Source: Gigaspora margarita (lineage: Eukaryota > Glomeromycota > Glomeromycetes > Diversisporales > Gigasporaceae). Taken from it: a stretch of 64,000 nucleotides of DNA. The position numbers and the translations under genes were made by a program. A model generated the notes under the pieces. It was given only the letters and a program-made list of their open reading frames with translations, was not told the DNA's origin and did no database searches. This document shows, piece after piece, positions 11,646 to 23,721 of the stretch. Location: positions 169,201-233,200 of the forward strand of contig WTPW01000651.1 in assembly GCA_009809945.1 (NCBI GenBank), written 5' to 3'. The first letter of the stretch is position 1; the number at the start of each line of letters is the position of its first letter.

Positions 11646-11901
11646 TGGGCTAGGTGCTGGGAAAAGGGACCAAATTGACAATTTTTTCAAAAGTAATTTT
11701 TTTATATAAATCAATTTAGAATGATATTAGGATTATTTTTTGCTTAAAACACATAAGTAGTTGTATTAACAAAATTTTGCAGTATAGCCCTTTAAAGTTT
11801 GCATATTCTTATAAGTTATTATAAGATTTACAATACAAAAATTGATTTTCTGAAGATCTTTTGTTTTGTTAATTTGGTCCCTTTTCACAGCACCTAGCCC
11901 A
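11646..11901. mobile_element. TA-flanked 256 bp MITE
   Basis: The terminal inverted repeats are about 36 bp and nearly perfect. They start TGGGCTAGGTGCTGGGAAAA and continue GGGACCAAATT. TA flanks both sides (11644-11645 and 11902-11903). The interior has no coding frame. Confidence 0.8.
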
Positions 11902-12060
11902 TATAACCTTTTTGTATTACATTTATTTCAAGATAGTGTGTAATAAACAAGTTTAAACACTTACTGATAAATTATACCATGTCTTTTATACCCTTATGGA
12001 AAGTGCAGTAATTTATGTAATTTTCTAGGAGAGGGGTTACCCATCTATCATGTTCTATAT

Positions 12061-13546
12061 TAGTCAGGGAATATGTTATATCTGCTGATATATGAGTGTT
12101 AGTTCATAATAAAAATTATAATAAAAACATATAAATTTACTATAAACTTTAAGTAAAACATTCTTTTTGGCTTACAGATTAACTTTTTTCAAATTTTGAA
12201 ATTAAGCATATTGAGAATAGTAGATTATAGTTATTTAGAACACTTTTTAAAATTTTGCAAAATTTGCAAATTTGTTTGATAAAATTTTTGAATAGGAAAA
12301 AATTTTCCAATTTTAAAACTGCAATAATATGCAAAAATTTTGTATTGAACAACTTTACTTAGACGACGAAAGTAGGTTGTCTTGTAAGAAAAATGGGTTA
12401 TCTATGTACTAAAGTTAAAATTTATTGTATTTCTTGATAAAACTTTTTTCTTTTTAGGAAGTCATTTAATGCCATGTACCTATGTGACATTTTTGTATAA
12501 ATCAACTAACCAAAGTCACGAAATTTTGTTTACACAGATCAGCTTGAAGAAGACAAAAACAAAAAAAATGCAAGAACATAAAATGATAGTTCAAACCTGT
12601 CTTGGGCCATTAATAAAAAATACCAGAAAGGCAATTTTACTTATATGTTCTGTTTTAATTCTAACTCTGACCCTGCTAATCAGGCTCTAACTCTAATTTT
12701 AACTAAATTTTTAAAAAATCATATTGGTACATAGCTTTAGCCATCCCTCTTTTTAGGTAACCTACTTAAGCAAAGTTGTTCAGCATGTAATTTTACTTAT
12801 GTTCAAGGTCAAAACGTGCCTTTTCAAACCTTTTACTAAGTAAAAAATAGGGTTAAAGTTAGAAAAATTTTTTTTAAAAAAAAATTTTCTAAGGGAATAA
12901 CAAAAATCAGAAGATTTCTTAGAGGGGGAAGGAGGTAAAAAATATTGAAATTTTATATAGAAACCTGACCAAATCTATATTAAGAAGGAGGGATGGGAGA
13001 TAGGCCTCTAATAAAAAATAATCAGGTGATTAATGATACAGCCCTAACTTTAACCCCATTTTTTATTTAGTAAAAGGTCTAAAAAAGCACAGTTTGACCT
13101 TGAACATGAGTAAAATTACATGCTAAACAACTTTGCTTAAGAGCCCAAAGTAGGTTAACTAAAAGAAAAAAAAGTTTATCAAGAAATATGATAAATTTTA
13201 ACTTTAGTACATGAATAACCCATTTTTCTTACAAGGCAACCTACTTTCTTTACCTAAGTAAAGTTGTTCAGCACAAAATTTTTGCATATTATTGCAGTTT
13301 TAAAATTGGAAAATTTTTTTTTATTAAAAAATTTTATCAAACAAATTTGCAAATTTTGCAAAATTTTAAAAAAGTGCTTTAAATAACTATAACTACTATT
13401 CTCAATATACATAATTCCAAAATTTGAAAAAAAAGTTAATCTGTAAGCTGAAGAAAATGTTTTGCTTAAAGTTTATAGTAAATTTATATATTTTTAGTAT
13501 AATTTTTACTATTATTTATTACTCAGTATGACATGCACCCTGACTA
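12061..13546. mobile_element. Older fold-back element, relative of 14023-15079
   Basis: The two halves are inverted copies with visible divergence. The outer ends read TAGTCAGGG and its complement, inside TATA-rich flanks. Both arms contain AACAACTTTACTTAG, GTAGGTT, GAAAAATGGGTTATCTATG and AAGCAAAGTTGTTC, which also form the 14023-15079 palindrome. A spacer of about 150 bp separates the arms and the left arm carries an insertion at 12459-12747. Exact ends are uncertain by a few bases because the flanks are themselves palindromic. Confidence 0.7.
12459..12747. mobile_element. MITE with 10 bp target duplication, GGGATGGCTAA family
   Basis: TCTTTTTAGG stands on both sides (12449-12458 and 12748-12757). 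The right end is the complement of GGGATGGCTAAAGCTATGTA and the left end is AAGTCATTTAATGCCATGTA, 22 bp inverted partners. The element at 62567-62934 has nearly the same terminus and also a 10 bp duplication. This size fits Mutator-like elements. The 73-residue frame at 12469-12690 spans nearly the whole element and has no recognisable domain. Confidence 0.7.
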
Positions 13547-13745
13547 ATATATATATATAGTATAAACAGCCAATAATATTGAAGCAAAATCGATTATTCA
13601 GTCTGAAATAGGGCTAGCCAGATATATGCTACATAGTTATAGCTAAACATGTATGTTCGTTTGTATATAATGAATAAAAGTTTAAGCACATGCAAGCAGC
13701 CAGTACAAGTTTAAAAAAAAAAATTGATTATTAGTTAATCACAGA

Positions 13746-15142
13746 TAGTTGCTATATAGTAAAGTTTAAACTCTACTATGTCAATCAATAATTATTGATT
13801 AAGTAAACTTGTTTGGAAGACCAAAATATCCTACTCTAAAATGTTTATTAAAATTGAAGAATTTTTTATTATTTAACTTTTAATTTTTACGTTCATCGAA
13901 TATATTTTTTTAAAAAATTTTAATTTTTTTCCATCGAAAGTAAAGATCAAAAGTCAATTAATAAAAAATTATCTAATACTTATGAAAATTTTGTAATAAG
14001 TGTAGTTTAACCTTCTGAATAACAGTCATAGGACATGTCCCCTTATAATTGGTTTAAAATAAATTTATAATAAAAATTATAAAAAAACATATGAATTTAC
14101 TATATAACTTTGAGCTAAGATCCCTCTCTGGGTTAACTAATTAACTTAAAAGTAAAGTTTGCAGGTATATAGAACAAGAAAAGAAGAAAATTTTGAGCTT
14201 AAAAAACCATATTAAAATTTTGCTAATTTTGCACTTTTTCAAAATGTAACTCTGTCAAAAACAAATATTTACAAATTTTAAATCAGCAATTATATGTAAA
14301 ATTATGCTCTGAACAACTTTACTTAGGCGACGGAAGTAGGTTACCTTGTAAGAAAAATGGGTTATCTATGTACTAAAGTTAAAATTTATCGTATTTCATA
14401 ATAAAACTTTTTTTTCTTATTAGGTAACCTACTTTGGGCTCTTAAGCAAAGTTGTTCGGCATGTAATTTTACATCACATGTGAGATTGATTCGCGTTTTT
14501 CGGACCTTTTCTAAGTGAAAAATGGGTTTAAAGTTCGAAAAATTTTTTTTTTTTTAAAAAAAAAAAAAATTTTTTCGAACTTTAAACCCATTTTTCACTT
14601 AGAAAAGGTCCGAAAAACGCGAATCAATCTCAAATGTGATGTAAAATTACATGCCGAACAACTTTGCTCAAGAGCCCAAAGTAGGTTACCTAATAAGAAA
14701 AAAAGTTTTATTATGAAATACGATAAATTTTAACTTTAGTACATAGATAACCCATTTTTCTTACAAGGTAACCTACTTCCGTCGCCTAAGTAAAGTTGTT
14801 CAGAGCATAATTTTACACATAACTGCTGATTTAAAATTTGTAAATATTTGTTTTTGACAGAGTTACATTTTGAAAAAGTGCAAAATTAGCAAAATTTTAA
14901 TATGGTTTTTTAAGCTCAAAATTTTCTTCTTTTCTTGTTCTATATACCTGCAAACTTTAATTTTAAGTTAATTAGTTAACCCAGAGAGGGATCTTAGCTC
15001 AAAGTTATATAGTAAATTCATATGTTTTTTTTATAATTTTTATTATAAATTTATTTCTAGGGGACATGTCCTATGACTGATAAGTTTACTTAGTGAATTT
15101 AATCGATATACTTAGTAAAATTTAGACTTTACTATGTAGTGA
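13746..15142. mobile_element. Family 'A' MITE split by a large palindromic element
   Basis: The left end TAGTTGCTATATAGTAAAGT and the right end (complement of GTCACTACATAGTAAAGTCT) match the family at 2542-2880. The 14023-15079 element sits inside with a 4 bp duplication, so the MITE was there first. Confidence 0.7.
14023..15079. mobile_element. Nearly perfect 1.06 kb palindrome (fold-back element)
   Basis: The ends are CAGTCATAGGACATGTCCCC and its exact complement. The arms of about 525-530 bp meet in a T13/A14 core at about 14543-14569 with almost no spacer, and differ by only a handful of substitutions plus one small indel near the outer end. ATAA flanks both sides (14019-14022 and 15080-15083) and is single in other copies of the MITE it entered. 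There is no coding frame. A transcript would fold into a long double-stranded hairpin. Whether it is a transposon or an expressed hairpin locus cannot be decided here. Confidence 0.85.
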
Positions 15143-15901
15143 CTTTTGTTGATTGTGGGGTAGCTTATTTTCAGGTCAAAGCCATTTTTGAGTTTTTTCA
15201 AATATTATAAAATTTGATTGGTCAATAGTCCTATCACTAGGGAGTTAGGACCTGTGTAATCCCTAATCATATAATTTACTGCACTTCCCTAAATTGATTG
15301 CCAAAAATATATGCTATACATGGCCTCAAGTTTTATCAAAATTAACTAGCAGAAAAGTTTGAATAAACATTCATACAAAACCTAATAAAACCTTGTAGAC
15401 ACAAAGACAAGTATGGCTAAGTTATAAAAATTGAATTGATATGTATAGCTTTTTTATATATGTAGGACTTAACTAAATAAAGTTATAAATAGGAGAAGTT
15501 AAATCATAGTACCTTCCATTTTAGAGCTTTACTTAATAAGAGGCCAGTATTTCAGGTACAGTATATCAATATATTGCTATCATTTACATCATTACATGGT
15601 ATATACGTATGTACATATGTACATAGCTAAATAATTAATTCTAATAGCTAAGTAAAGGTCTTCCTGGCTATTGCATAAAATACAACAGATTGTAAAAGAT
15701 CTTAAAAGAATAACAAATAGATTTTTCATGATTTTAGTTTGGGTAAATAAAGTCATTTGATTGTGCAATAATAAATATTAGAAGTTTTTTTGTGCATTTT
15801 ATATGTACATATATTAAAGCTACATTTATTGAAGATCAAAAAATCATAGAATCTGCATATGTACTAAAATGAAAGATCTTATTAATTGTAGGAGATGTTT
15901 A
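15143..15901. other. AT-rich non-coding stretch
   Basis: A GGGGTAGCTTATTTT motif at about 15156-15170 resembles the terminal motif of the 16879-17392 family. Otherwise nothing is recognised in this stretch. Confidence 0.4.
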
Positions 15902-16150
15902 AAGCCTAGCACCTTATGAAATTATCTGATTTTTCTGATTTTCTGATTTTTAGAGTTAGATTTAGGGTTTGGTTAGAGAAAAGTGTTTATATGTAGTAAA
16001 ATCGCATTTTCAACACTTTTACTTATCAACCAAGATTGGTTTAGATAGCTGTTTTTTATATATTTTGTGTTTTTGTCTTTGCCATTTTGCTTTGTTTTGT
16101 TTGAACTGATCCAGGCTATATACTGGGTAATTTCATAAGGTGCCAGGTTT
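15902..16150. mobile_element. TA-flanked 249 bp MITE
   Basis: The left end AAGCCTAGCACCTTATGAAA matches the complement of the right end, AAACCTGGCACCTTATGAAA. TA lies at 15900-15901 and 16151-16152. The interior is non-coding. Confidence 0.75.
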
Positions 16151-16739
16151 TAGACGTAACTTGTATCTATATGCATGTATACTTGAATAAAACAAGTATA
16201 AATTTTCTTATATTGAATAGTGCAATAAAAAAAAATCAAACTAAATCATATTGAAGCATTTCTTAAAACAACCATATTTAAATGAATATGTGTACATAAA
16301 GAATAAAAAATTAAAAGTAGTAATTATAATATTTATAGATATTATAGTGTTTACAATCTATTATAGCAATTACAACTATAACAACTATTATAGACAATAC
16401 AATAAATTATTTTTGGATTCTGGTTGATAATAAGAGTTGCAACCCAGATTGTAATCCAAAATGTCTGTAATAATTACTTACGGCCAGCAACATTACTTGT
16501 ATATACCATAAAGTTTGCCAGTAGCTACTCAAATTTTCTAGGGTTATACAAAATTATTAATTTTGATTAGTTTATATCATATAATCATCATATGATAAAA
16601 CAAATATCTGATCTCTAAATACATATTTCTTGGTAAATATTTGATTAATTTTGATGATTTTATTACTATTAAAATCAGAAAAACCTATTCTATATTTTTA
16701 CTCAAATAAAATTCTTTTAAATATTAAATATAAAAAAAA

Positions 16740-16783
16740 TTACTATATAGATCATATAAAAATGATTTATGTATACTCTATTC
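16740..16783. mobile_element. Right end of a TTAA-type MITE copy
   Basis: Read on the minus strand, TTAA (16784-16787) is followed by GAATAGAGTATACATAAATC and then a hairpin around ATGATCTA. This closely matches the start at 63268. The left end of this copy was not located. Confidence 0.45.
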
Positions 16784-16878
16784 TTAAATTTGAAGCAAAA
16801 ATGCTTGATTTTGAATTTTTGATAAAGTATCCAAAATTAAGCAACTTTTATCAAATTAAGAAATGTAAGACAAAATAT

Positions 16879-17392
16879 ACCATATATGTCCAAAAATAAG
16901 CTATCTTTTTTGAGTAAAAAATTATACAAAAAAAAATATAAAGTAGCTTATTTTCAAATTGTTAATTTTTAGAATATGAAAAATGTACTAATAAAAGGTT
17001 GTCCAAACAATACCTAATTTTTATTATAAAAAATTTTGATGTTCTAAACAACTTCACTTAAATTACTATTAAAGTAGGAGCCCAAAATATACATAGATAG
17101 GTCAGGTTAATTATAGGGTTACTAAAAAAGAAAAGATCTGCAGAAAAACTTTAAAAATAAGCAAAAAAATTACTATAAATAGAAAAGATCTGCATAAAAA
17201 ACCTCAAAAATAAGCAAACTCATACCTGACCTATCTATGTATATTTCAGGGTCCTATTAAGGTTTACTTAGTATAATTTAGACTTTTAAATATAGCAACT
17301 GCTAGCAATTTTTCTTTAAATTTTCAAAAAATTAAAGAATAGCTTATTTTTGGTAGTAGCCTATTTTTAAATATATACAGTATCAATTTTGT
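16879..17392. mobile_element. Inverted-repeat element with AAAATAAGCTA ends
   Basis: The left end ATATATGTCCAAAAATAAGC and the right end (complement of CTATTTTTAAATATATACAG) are inverted partners. A degenerate family 'A' segment (motifs near 17045 and 17265-17300) lies inside. The same terminal motif brackets 26603-27378. Ends are approximate. Confidence 0.5.
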
Positions 17393-17659
17393 TATTTTTG
17401 GTTTTAATTCGTGCATAAATTATAATCAATTATTAAAATTTTGAGAATTTCTATTTGTATACTAGTATATACAAATAGGTATATATAATATCTCAAAATT
17501 TTGTTTATAAAACTATTCTTTGAGTTCTAGCAAAAAATATTATTTGCAAAATTTTTGTATTAATGTTGTAGTTTTTTTTTTCCTTTGACAACCTTGCTCT
17601 ATATTTATTAGATATTTTTGCATTATGTTTACATATTACAAAGAAAAGCTATCTAAATT
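17393..17659. other. AT-rich spacer before LINE 1
   Basis: A short inverted motif (CTATTTGTATACTAGTATATACAAATAG) lies near 17450-17480. No other feature is recognised. Confidence 0.35.
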
Positions 17660-17821
17660 TAAAATAGACCAATACCCGGCTTACTCAACTAGTGCCCAAG
17701 TATGATTGTCGCACTGGTGTTTGTCAAACAGAAGCTACAATGCACTTTTGTTATATGTAAGTCTTCTGAATATAACGAGGTACCCAGTTATCTTAGTGAT
17801 TTAACAAGCATATTTTAATAT

Positions 17822-20350
17822 TTAGTCCACTATGTTGGTGGTATCGAACTTGAAATTTGCAAAAACTGCTTCATGTATGAGCTCTTTAACTGCTTTTGCT
17901 TGTTCTTCTGAGGCTTGCTTTTTATGACCCAGGTTAAGTGGAGAATAGCTTCTTTCTATGGCTCCAAAACCATTTTCTTGGTTAACATTTCTATTAGACC
18001 TCTTACGCTTACATGATCTATTTATTCCCTGAGCCTTTTCCCATTCGGCGACTAGCTCACATCTTCTTTTTCATATATACTAATAGAAACACTCTTGGAG
18101 TATAAAGATTAATCTTTCAAAAATGCTTGCTGTCACTCTTGGACTAGAAATTTCAAACTGCACTCTATCAAACGCTGATTTTTCAACCAAACTGTGTACT
18201 AGATCTTGTAACATATGGGTCTGTTCTTCTTTGGATTCTTTGAAAATGAGTTTTTTCAGATCATACAGGCACAGATCTACACTGTATGGCTTTTTCAAAA
18301 ACTTCCAAACTGCATTTATACCCATATCTATTGCAACTTTTCAATCTTTTATAAAAAAATTGCATTCTATTAAATAATTTATACTTTCTTTTTTCTTGCT
18401 TTTACAGAGTATACAGTTTGGAGAGGTGTACAGATCTGGTCTTCTAACATGCAACTCCTTTCATATTAGTAATAAGTTAGCAAAGCCCTTGACTCTTGTG
18501 GTGAGTGAGGTACTTTTACTGATTGACGTGCAATTCTGACCACTCATTTTTTTAAATCTTGCCCAACTGAAAGTCCATATGAGGTCACTTTTCAAGTTTT
18601 CGTGATCCTGACCTAGATTTTTCTTTGATAGAAGCCAGCTTCCTTCCGCATGTTTACACTTAAGCTCTACAATAAACTTCCTTGAAGGCATCTCTATCTG
18701 AATTTGGTTCCATATAAGCACTGTGTTCCAATGTGTTTGTCTACTAATTGGCCAAAGCCACGAATCGTCTAACAAAGTTGCTTCTTTTGCTAACTAGTCA
18801 GCAAACTCGTTCCATCTAACCCCTGTGTGTGCTTTGACTTTACACATACTAATAACAAGATTCTTACTATCTATTATTTCTACAATCTTGTCCAGAATCG
18901 CTCTATTTTTGGCTTTCAAAATGTCTTTAAAACTTCTGTTTAGTAGCGCCCTATTAATTGAGTTTATCGCTGCTTCACTATCTGTTTTAATAATCACCTT
19001 GGACTTTGATTTTGTTGTTAAAAGTGCACCTAAAATTGTGACTAACTCAGGCCTAGTTGACGATAGCCAGTACTCTATTCTAACTTTGCCTGTTGCTACT
19101 ACACAATTCTCATTCTCCTCAACTTGTACCCAAGCTGCTTCTATCTTGTCCTTTCCTGCTTTGACCTCCTGATACCATGAACCATCTGTGTAAAAAACAA
19201 AACAAAACCCCTCCTTTTGCAGATTAACTCTTACTAAATCTATTAACATTTTTTCTAAAAAACTACCTAATTCTAAATTTCTAATTAATACTATCTCAAT
19301 AGGTTCTATAAAAATTGACTCTGCAATACAGCTTTCTGTACTTGCTATTTGTGAAATGGATCTCTTCTGTAAAACTATCAGTATCTCTATTAACCATTTT
19401 TGATCCCTTCTTACTACCCCTTCTAACCTTCCTAAAATCTCTTTGTTGTTAACTTTTATAATACATCCATTTTCTTTATCTTCACCCTTGAGTGATAGTT
19501 GACAATCTGGACATCTTTTAAGTACAGACCCCTTGCTATAGTCGTCCTCTACTAACCAGTGGTCTACTATGAGCCTTGTTTTCATTATTTTACTAACTTA
19601 TTCTATAAGAAATTCCTCATCTGAGTAATTTTCCTTCTTGTAAATGATCCAGTTTTTGAATCTTCTGTTACTTCTTAAAGGCTTTAATTTTGATGTTAAA
19701 GCTATATTATTCAGCCTTTTTAACAAAAAAATATTCTTTAACCTTCTGGATAATGGCTCACACACTACTTTATCTTTGATATATCTAAACCATTTAGCCT
19801 TAGGGCCCTTTGTACTTTTTTCTTGCAATCTTTTGAGTTGCTGCCACGTTATAAGCATTGTTCCTTCATAGGTTATCAACTAGTTCAAATAAAATATTTC
19901 TAACTTCTGATGCTCTTTGAGAACTCGTTTGGTGTCTCTGTTCTCCAATAACTCCCTAATTGCCAACGTATCATCTGAACAAAACTTTTTGTTTACTTGC
20001 ATTTGAAAATACAAATCGTACACTTTGCATTTTTCGATGGTACTACAGATTATATTGTTCTTTCATATTTTAAGTCTACTAGGCTTAAAATCAACTGCAT
20101 GAGAGTCCTGGGTTAACCCTGTATCTAATGCTCCTTGTGTGATTCTTAGTTCAATTAACTTCTCCAGGTTGTTACACCCATTCGATTGCTTAAGAAGAGT
20201 GATAGTTTGTCTTGTCGCTAATACATCAGCTAAAAGCTTCACTTTGAAAACACCTCTGTGTACTAGTAAACTATTAGGAGCTGCTTGTACTATGCCCAAT
20301 TTTCTTTTTAAAAGTCTCAAAAAAGAGTTGTTATATTCTTTCCAGTTCAA
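17822..20350 (-). pseudogene. LINE 1 thumb, RNase H and C-terminal zinc region
   Basis: From 20350 downwards come thumb and linker segments (NWKEYNNSFLRLLKRKLGI, AAPNSLL). RNase H lies at 18794-19585, with FYTDGSW, STRPELVTI, IIKTDSEAAI and KVKAHTGVRWNEFAD supplying the D, E, D, D catalytic set. Its frame stops just where related elements read ADLLAKEA. Downstream segments at 18080-18775 hold a CxxC-type zinc motif (CTPPNCILC followed by E and C). The last coding segment ends NFKFDTTNIVD at 17822. RNase H would degrade the RNA strand during target-primed reverse transcription. Several interruptions make it non-functional. Confidence 0.8.
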
Positions 20351-20452
20351 TTTCTGAACATACTGTTGCTTGCAGCATATATTCCAATTTAGGCAACAGA
20401 ACCTAATTGTTTATGTACACTATCTGACTTGCAGTTGTTTTCTTGTTTTTAA

Positions 20453-20799
20453 GGGTAGGGTAAATGTAGATCATTTCTTATATAAGTAGATCAACCAAAA
20501 AATATTATACAAAATCGAACACATGTTACATATAAAAGTTTTTAAAAATATAATCTATTTTCATAAATGTTTTGGGATAGATATATTAGACCCTCTAATT
20601 CTAATTATAAGAATTTGAACCCCTGTATTATTTAAAAAAACATACTTGCATATATCATTAATTCTTTCTAAGTAGATTGAAATTTGGCTAAGTTACACAA
20701 CATAAATATTATATGATCATCACCTGATTTCAATTGAATGTTATTGTAAAAAATTAGTAACATGATCACTAGTAAAAATGATTGATGTTTACCCTACCC
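20453..20799. mobile_element. 347 bp TTAA-flanked MITE inside LINE 1
   Basis: TTAA stands at 20449-20452 and 20800-20803. The ends start GGGTAGGGTAAATGTAGATC on the left and, complemented, GGGTAGGGTAAACATCAATC on the right, 20 of 24 matching. LINE 1 coding on the two sides (LFIQKLK before, NKKTTASQIVY after) becomes continuous and in frame with exactly one TTAA, which supports both boundaries and the target duplication. TTAA targeting is typical of piggyBac-type transposases. Confidence 0.85.
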
Positions 20800-20803
20800 T
20801 TAA

Positions 20804-22257
20804 GCTTTTGTATAAAAAGCCCTACTATCACCTTAAGTTTTTTCTTTACACTAGAAGCCTCACTTTCTCTGTGCAAAAAGACTCCCAAAAACTTAATCTT
20901 GCTTAGTTTGCACTCAGCTAATATTTTTGCACTACCAAAGTTTATCAACCTATCCTTATAATGAATTCTCAGATTAATTACTACCAATTTGGACTTAGCA
21001 CCATTGATCTCAATATCATTGAAGTAGAAGAACTGTTCGGCTAGTCTGAATATAATTTCTAATTGGTCTTTAGAACTAGCGATCCACATAGTATCATTGA
21101 CATATGCCAGAACTGCCTGCCTTACTTTGATATTTGTTTCATGTAGCCTGTTTGATGTGAAATTTGTAGCTCTTGCTGTATAGCCAAGTGAAGTATCATT
21201 CTGAATTCTACACAACAAAGGATCATAGAAGATCCTCCATATGAGTGCGAAAACACCTCACTATGATTTATGCCATCACCCATACAAAACTCTTCTGTTA
21301 AACCAAAATGTGTGATAATTCGCATACGTCTGTTTATAAAAAGGTTGATAATAAATTTTTGCAATATTTCTAGAATTTGAATTTTCTTAGTACAAGACCT
21401 AGCATTTCTAGACTGACAGAATCAAATACTTTTTTCATATCTTGAAACAGCAGCCATATTTCACGTCCTTTCTTTTTTGCCTCCTCGATGAGTGTGCTTA
21501 ACATAAATATCAGATCCTCAGTTAAGTCCTTTGATAACCCAGCAAAATTTGGGCCCCTTAGAATATTCTTGTCTTTAATTATTCTACTTAATCATTTTGT
21601 TAAGATTCTACTCAGACACTTTTGAAATACATCTAACAGAGCTATTGGATGCACTTTGTTTAGTTTGAAATTCCAGTCTTCCCCTTTAGGTATCATGTAA
21701 ATTTGTGCCACCTTCCATTTACTCGAAATGGGTCCTGAGAATATACACAAATTGGCAAAATTTGCAAAAATTATCTGGGTTTTCGTATCTGCTTGCACAA
21801 TTAAGGGATAGACAATGTTCAATATACCCGCTGCTAATTCCACTTTAACTACTTTTAACATATTTTGCCATTCTTTTAACTCTACCAAACCTAGGGTTGA
21901 GTCATACCAACTTTTCTGTACTTCATTTACTGGGCTGTATACTGCTCTCCAATCCTTAGTTTTACATTCTATCTTTGGACATCTTTCTCTGAACTACCCT
22001 TTGAAATGATCTTTTGTATCTAATAAAACCTCAGATGGGGCTACTGCAAGTCTGTATTCCAAATCTTCTTTGACTAGAACTCTGTTTAGCCTGACCTTAT
22101 TAAGTGGCTTTTTCAATAAACTTGCCAACATCATCCTTTGTTCCTTTATAGCTGCCTTTTTATATACCTCTTGATTTTTTTTTCTTTTAGTTTCTGACTC
22201 TCTTCTGAGATTCTGTTCCCTATAGCTTTCCACCAGAGAATAGCACTTTCTATCCAA
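20804..22257 (-). pseudogene. LINE 1 reverse transcriptase region
   Basis: Recognisable motifs in order are KVHPIALLDVFQKCLSRILTK (finger), FQDMKKVFDSVSLEML (motif A aspartate, about 21390-21450), FCMGDGINHSE (about 21270) and AYVNDTMW (about 21090-21115). The last is the YxDD block, with asparagine where an aspartate is expected. At least three frame changes separate these segments. The family role is target-primed DNA synthesis; this copy cannot do it. Confidence 0.8.
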
Positions 22258-23440
22258 TTCTGCAATAAAGTTAACTCAATCATACTTATGTTACATTTAG
22301 CTTGTCGATTAATAATCTTTAGTCTTTGGTTCCACTTTCTACCAACAGACTTTGTATACCATGGTTTTCCAAATCTTACTAATAAGCCAGCCCAAGCTCA
22401 TGTACACTTTAGATCTGCACTTTTTCCTATTTGACACTAATTGCTTTTTTGGCGTTTTGACTATTTTGTTTGGGTGTGAGCTTTCTCTTGCTTTGATAAT
22501 TGCCTTTTCTATTATATCCCAGATCTTATCAATCTGTTCATTTCCATCACTCAATCTTTTTTTAATTTCTTCTGCATCTTGGCTACAGAGAAATTTTGGA
22601 ACTTGAGTATGTAACCGCTTCCACAGACTTAATTTGTATTTCTCCAAATTCTTCTTTGATGCCATATCCAAATTCCATATGAGTCTGGTTGTCTGCTTTT
22701 TTTCTAAAGCGCATTTCTTTATTTGACTAAAACTACTGCCCAATCTTAGTTGCAAAAGAACCAAACTGTTGTCACTTCCTGTTATAGTCTCCATTTCTTC
22801 AATCTCTGCTTTCTCTATCCTGTCTTTCAAATTTTCTGATACCCAGATTTGATCAATCTGGGTTACTGTGCTCCCATTACTCCAAGTAAACTTTCTGCTT
22901 TCATAGTTCCAGTACCTATAAGTGTTTGTGTTCTTAGCCATGTATGTAGCCTCAATTTCTTACAAATTTTAGTATGGGGTTGTTTGTCCACTACTGGATT
23001 CACAATGTGATTGAAATCCCCATAAGCACTATATGAAACTCTCTTTGCTGCTCTTAAATTTTCTTCTGTATTAACTCTGAGGCTTCATGGGCCATGTTTT
23101 CACCATTTGGGGGTATATATGCTATTATAACCAACAGTTTAAGACCCTTTAAGTAAAAATAAACTTCCAAAATATTACTGTTCATTCTCTCAACTCTTCC
23201 AATATGTCTTTCTAGATCCCTATCTACTAAGATTTCTACTCCTGAACCCTTGTGTTTTTCAGATTCTGCACTCAACCAAAAACCCTTAAATTCTGTTCCC
23301 TCCTTCAAAAGATACTTGGCCTCTCTTTTTTGTAAGTTTGTTTCTGCTATTCCTATTATATTATACACATCTTTGTCTGCGAAATGCAGTAAGGAGTCGA
23401 GTTTATGATTAAAAGTTTTGAGGCCATTAATATTATGCAC
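22258..23440 (-). pseudogene. LINE 1 endonuclease region
   Basis: The segment at 23054-23440 starts MHNINGLKTFNHKLDSLL and carries the metal-binding glutamate in IIGIAETNLQ. Around 22945-23010 the minus strand reads YGDFNHIVNPVVDKQ. The segment 22339-22941 continues with TWSNGSTVTQIDQIW, the SxIDxI-like block. These are the usual AP-endonuclease landmarks that nick target DNA. Interruptions separate the segments. Confidence 0.8.
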
Positions 23441-23721
23441 GGCTATAGTAATGTTTCTATTTGTAGATTTTTTTCATGATTCCCTTGTGTGTGCAACACC
23501 TACTGCTGCTAGAGGTGCTGCTGCCTTCTTTATTACAACTGGGGCACCCATTAGGAGTGATCTGGAACTATTGCTCCTATATGCCTCCTTTCAATATTGT
23601 CTAATCTTTGTAGAATTTCTTTAAGTATGCTGTTGTTTGTCACATCATTAGTTACCGTTATATTACGATTTTGATTTTCTTTTCCTTCATAGCGCATATT
23701 GTTGTTCTTCTTTTTTGGTTC

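Noticed and set aside
14515-14733. Lysine-rich 72-residue frame
   Set aside because: It crosses the centre of the perfect palindrome and is a by-product of its A/T core.
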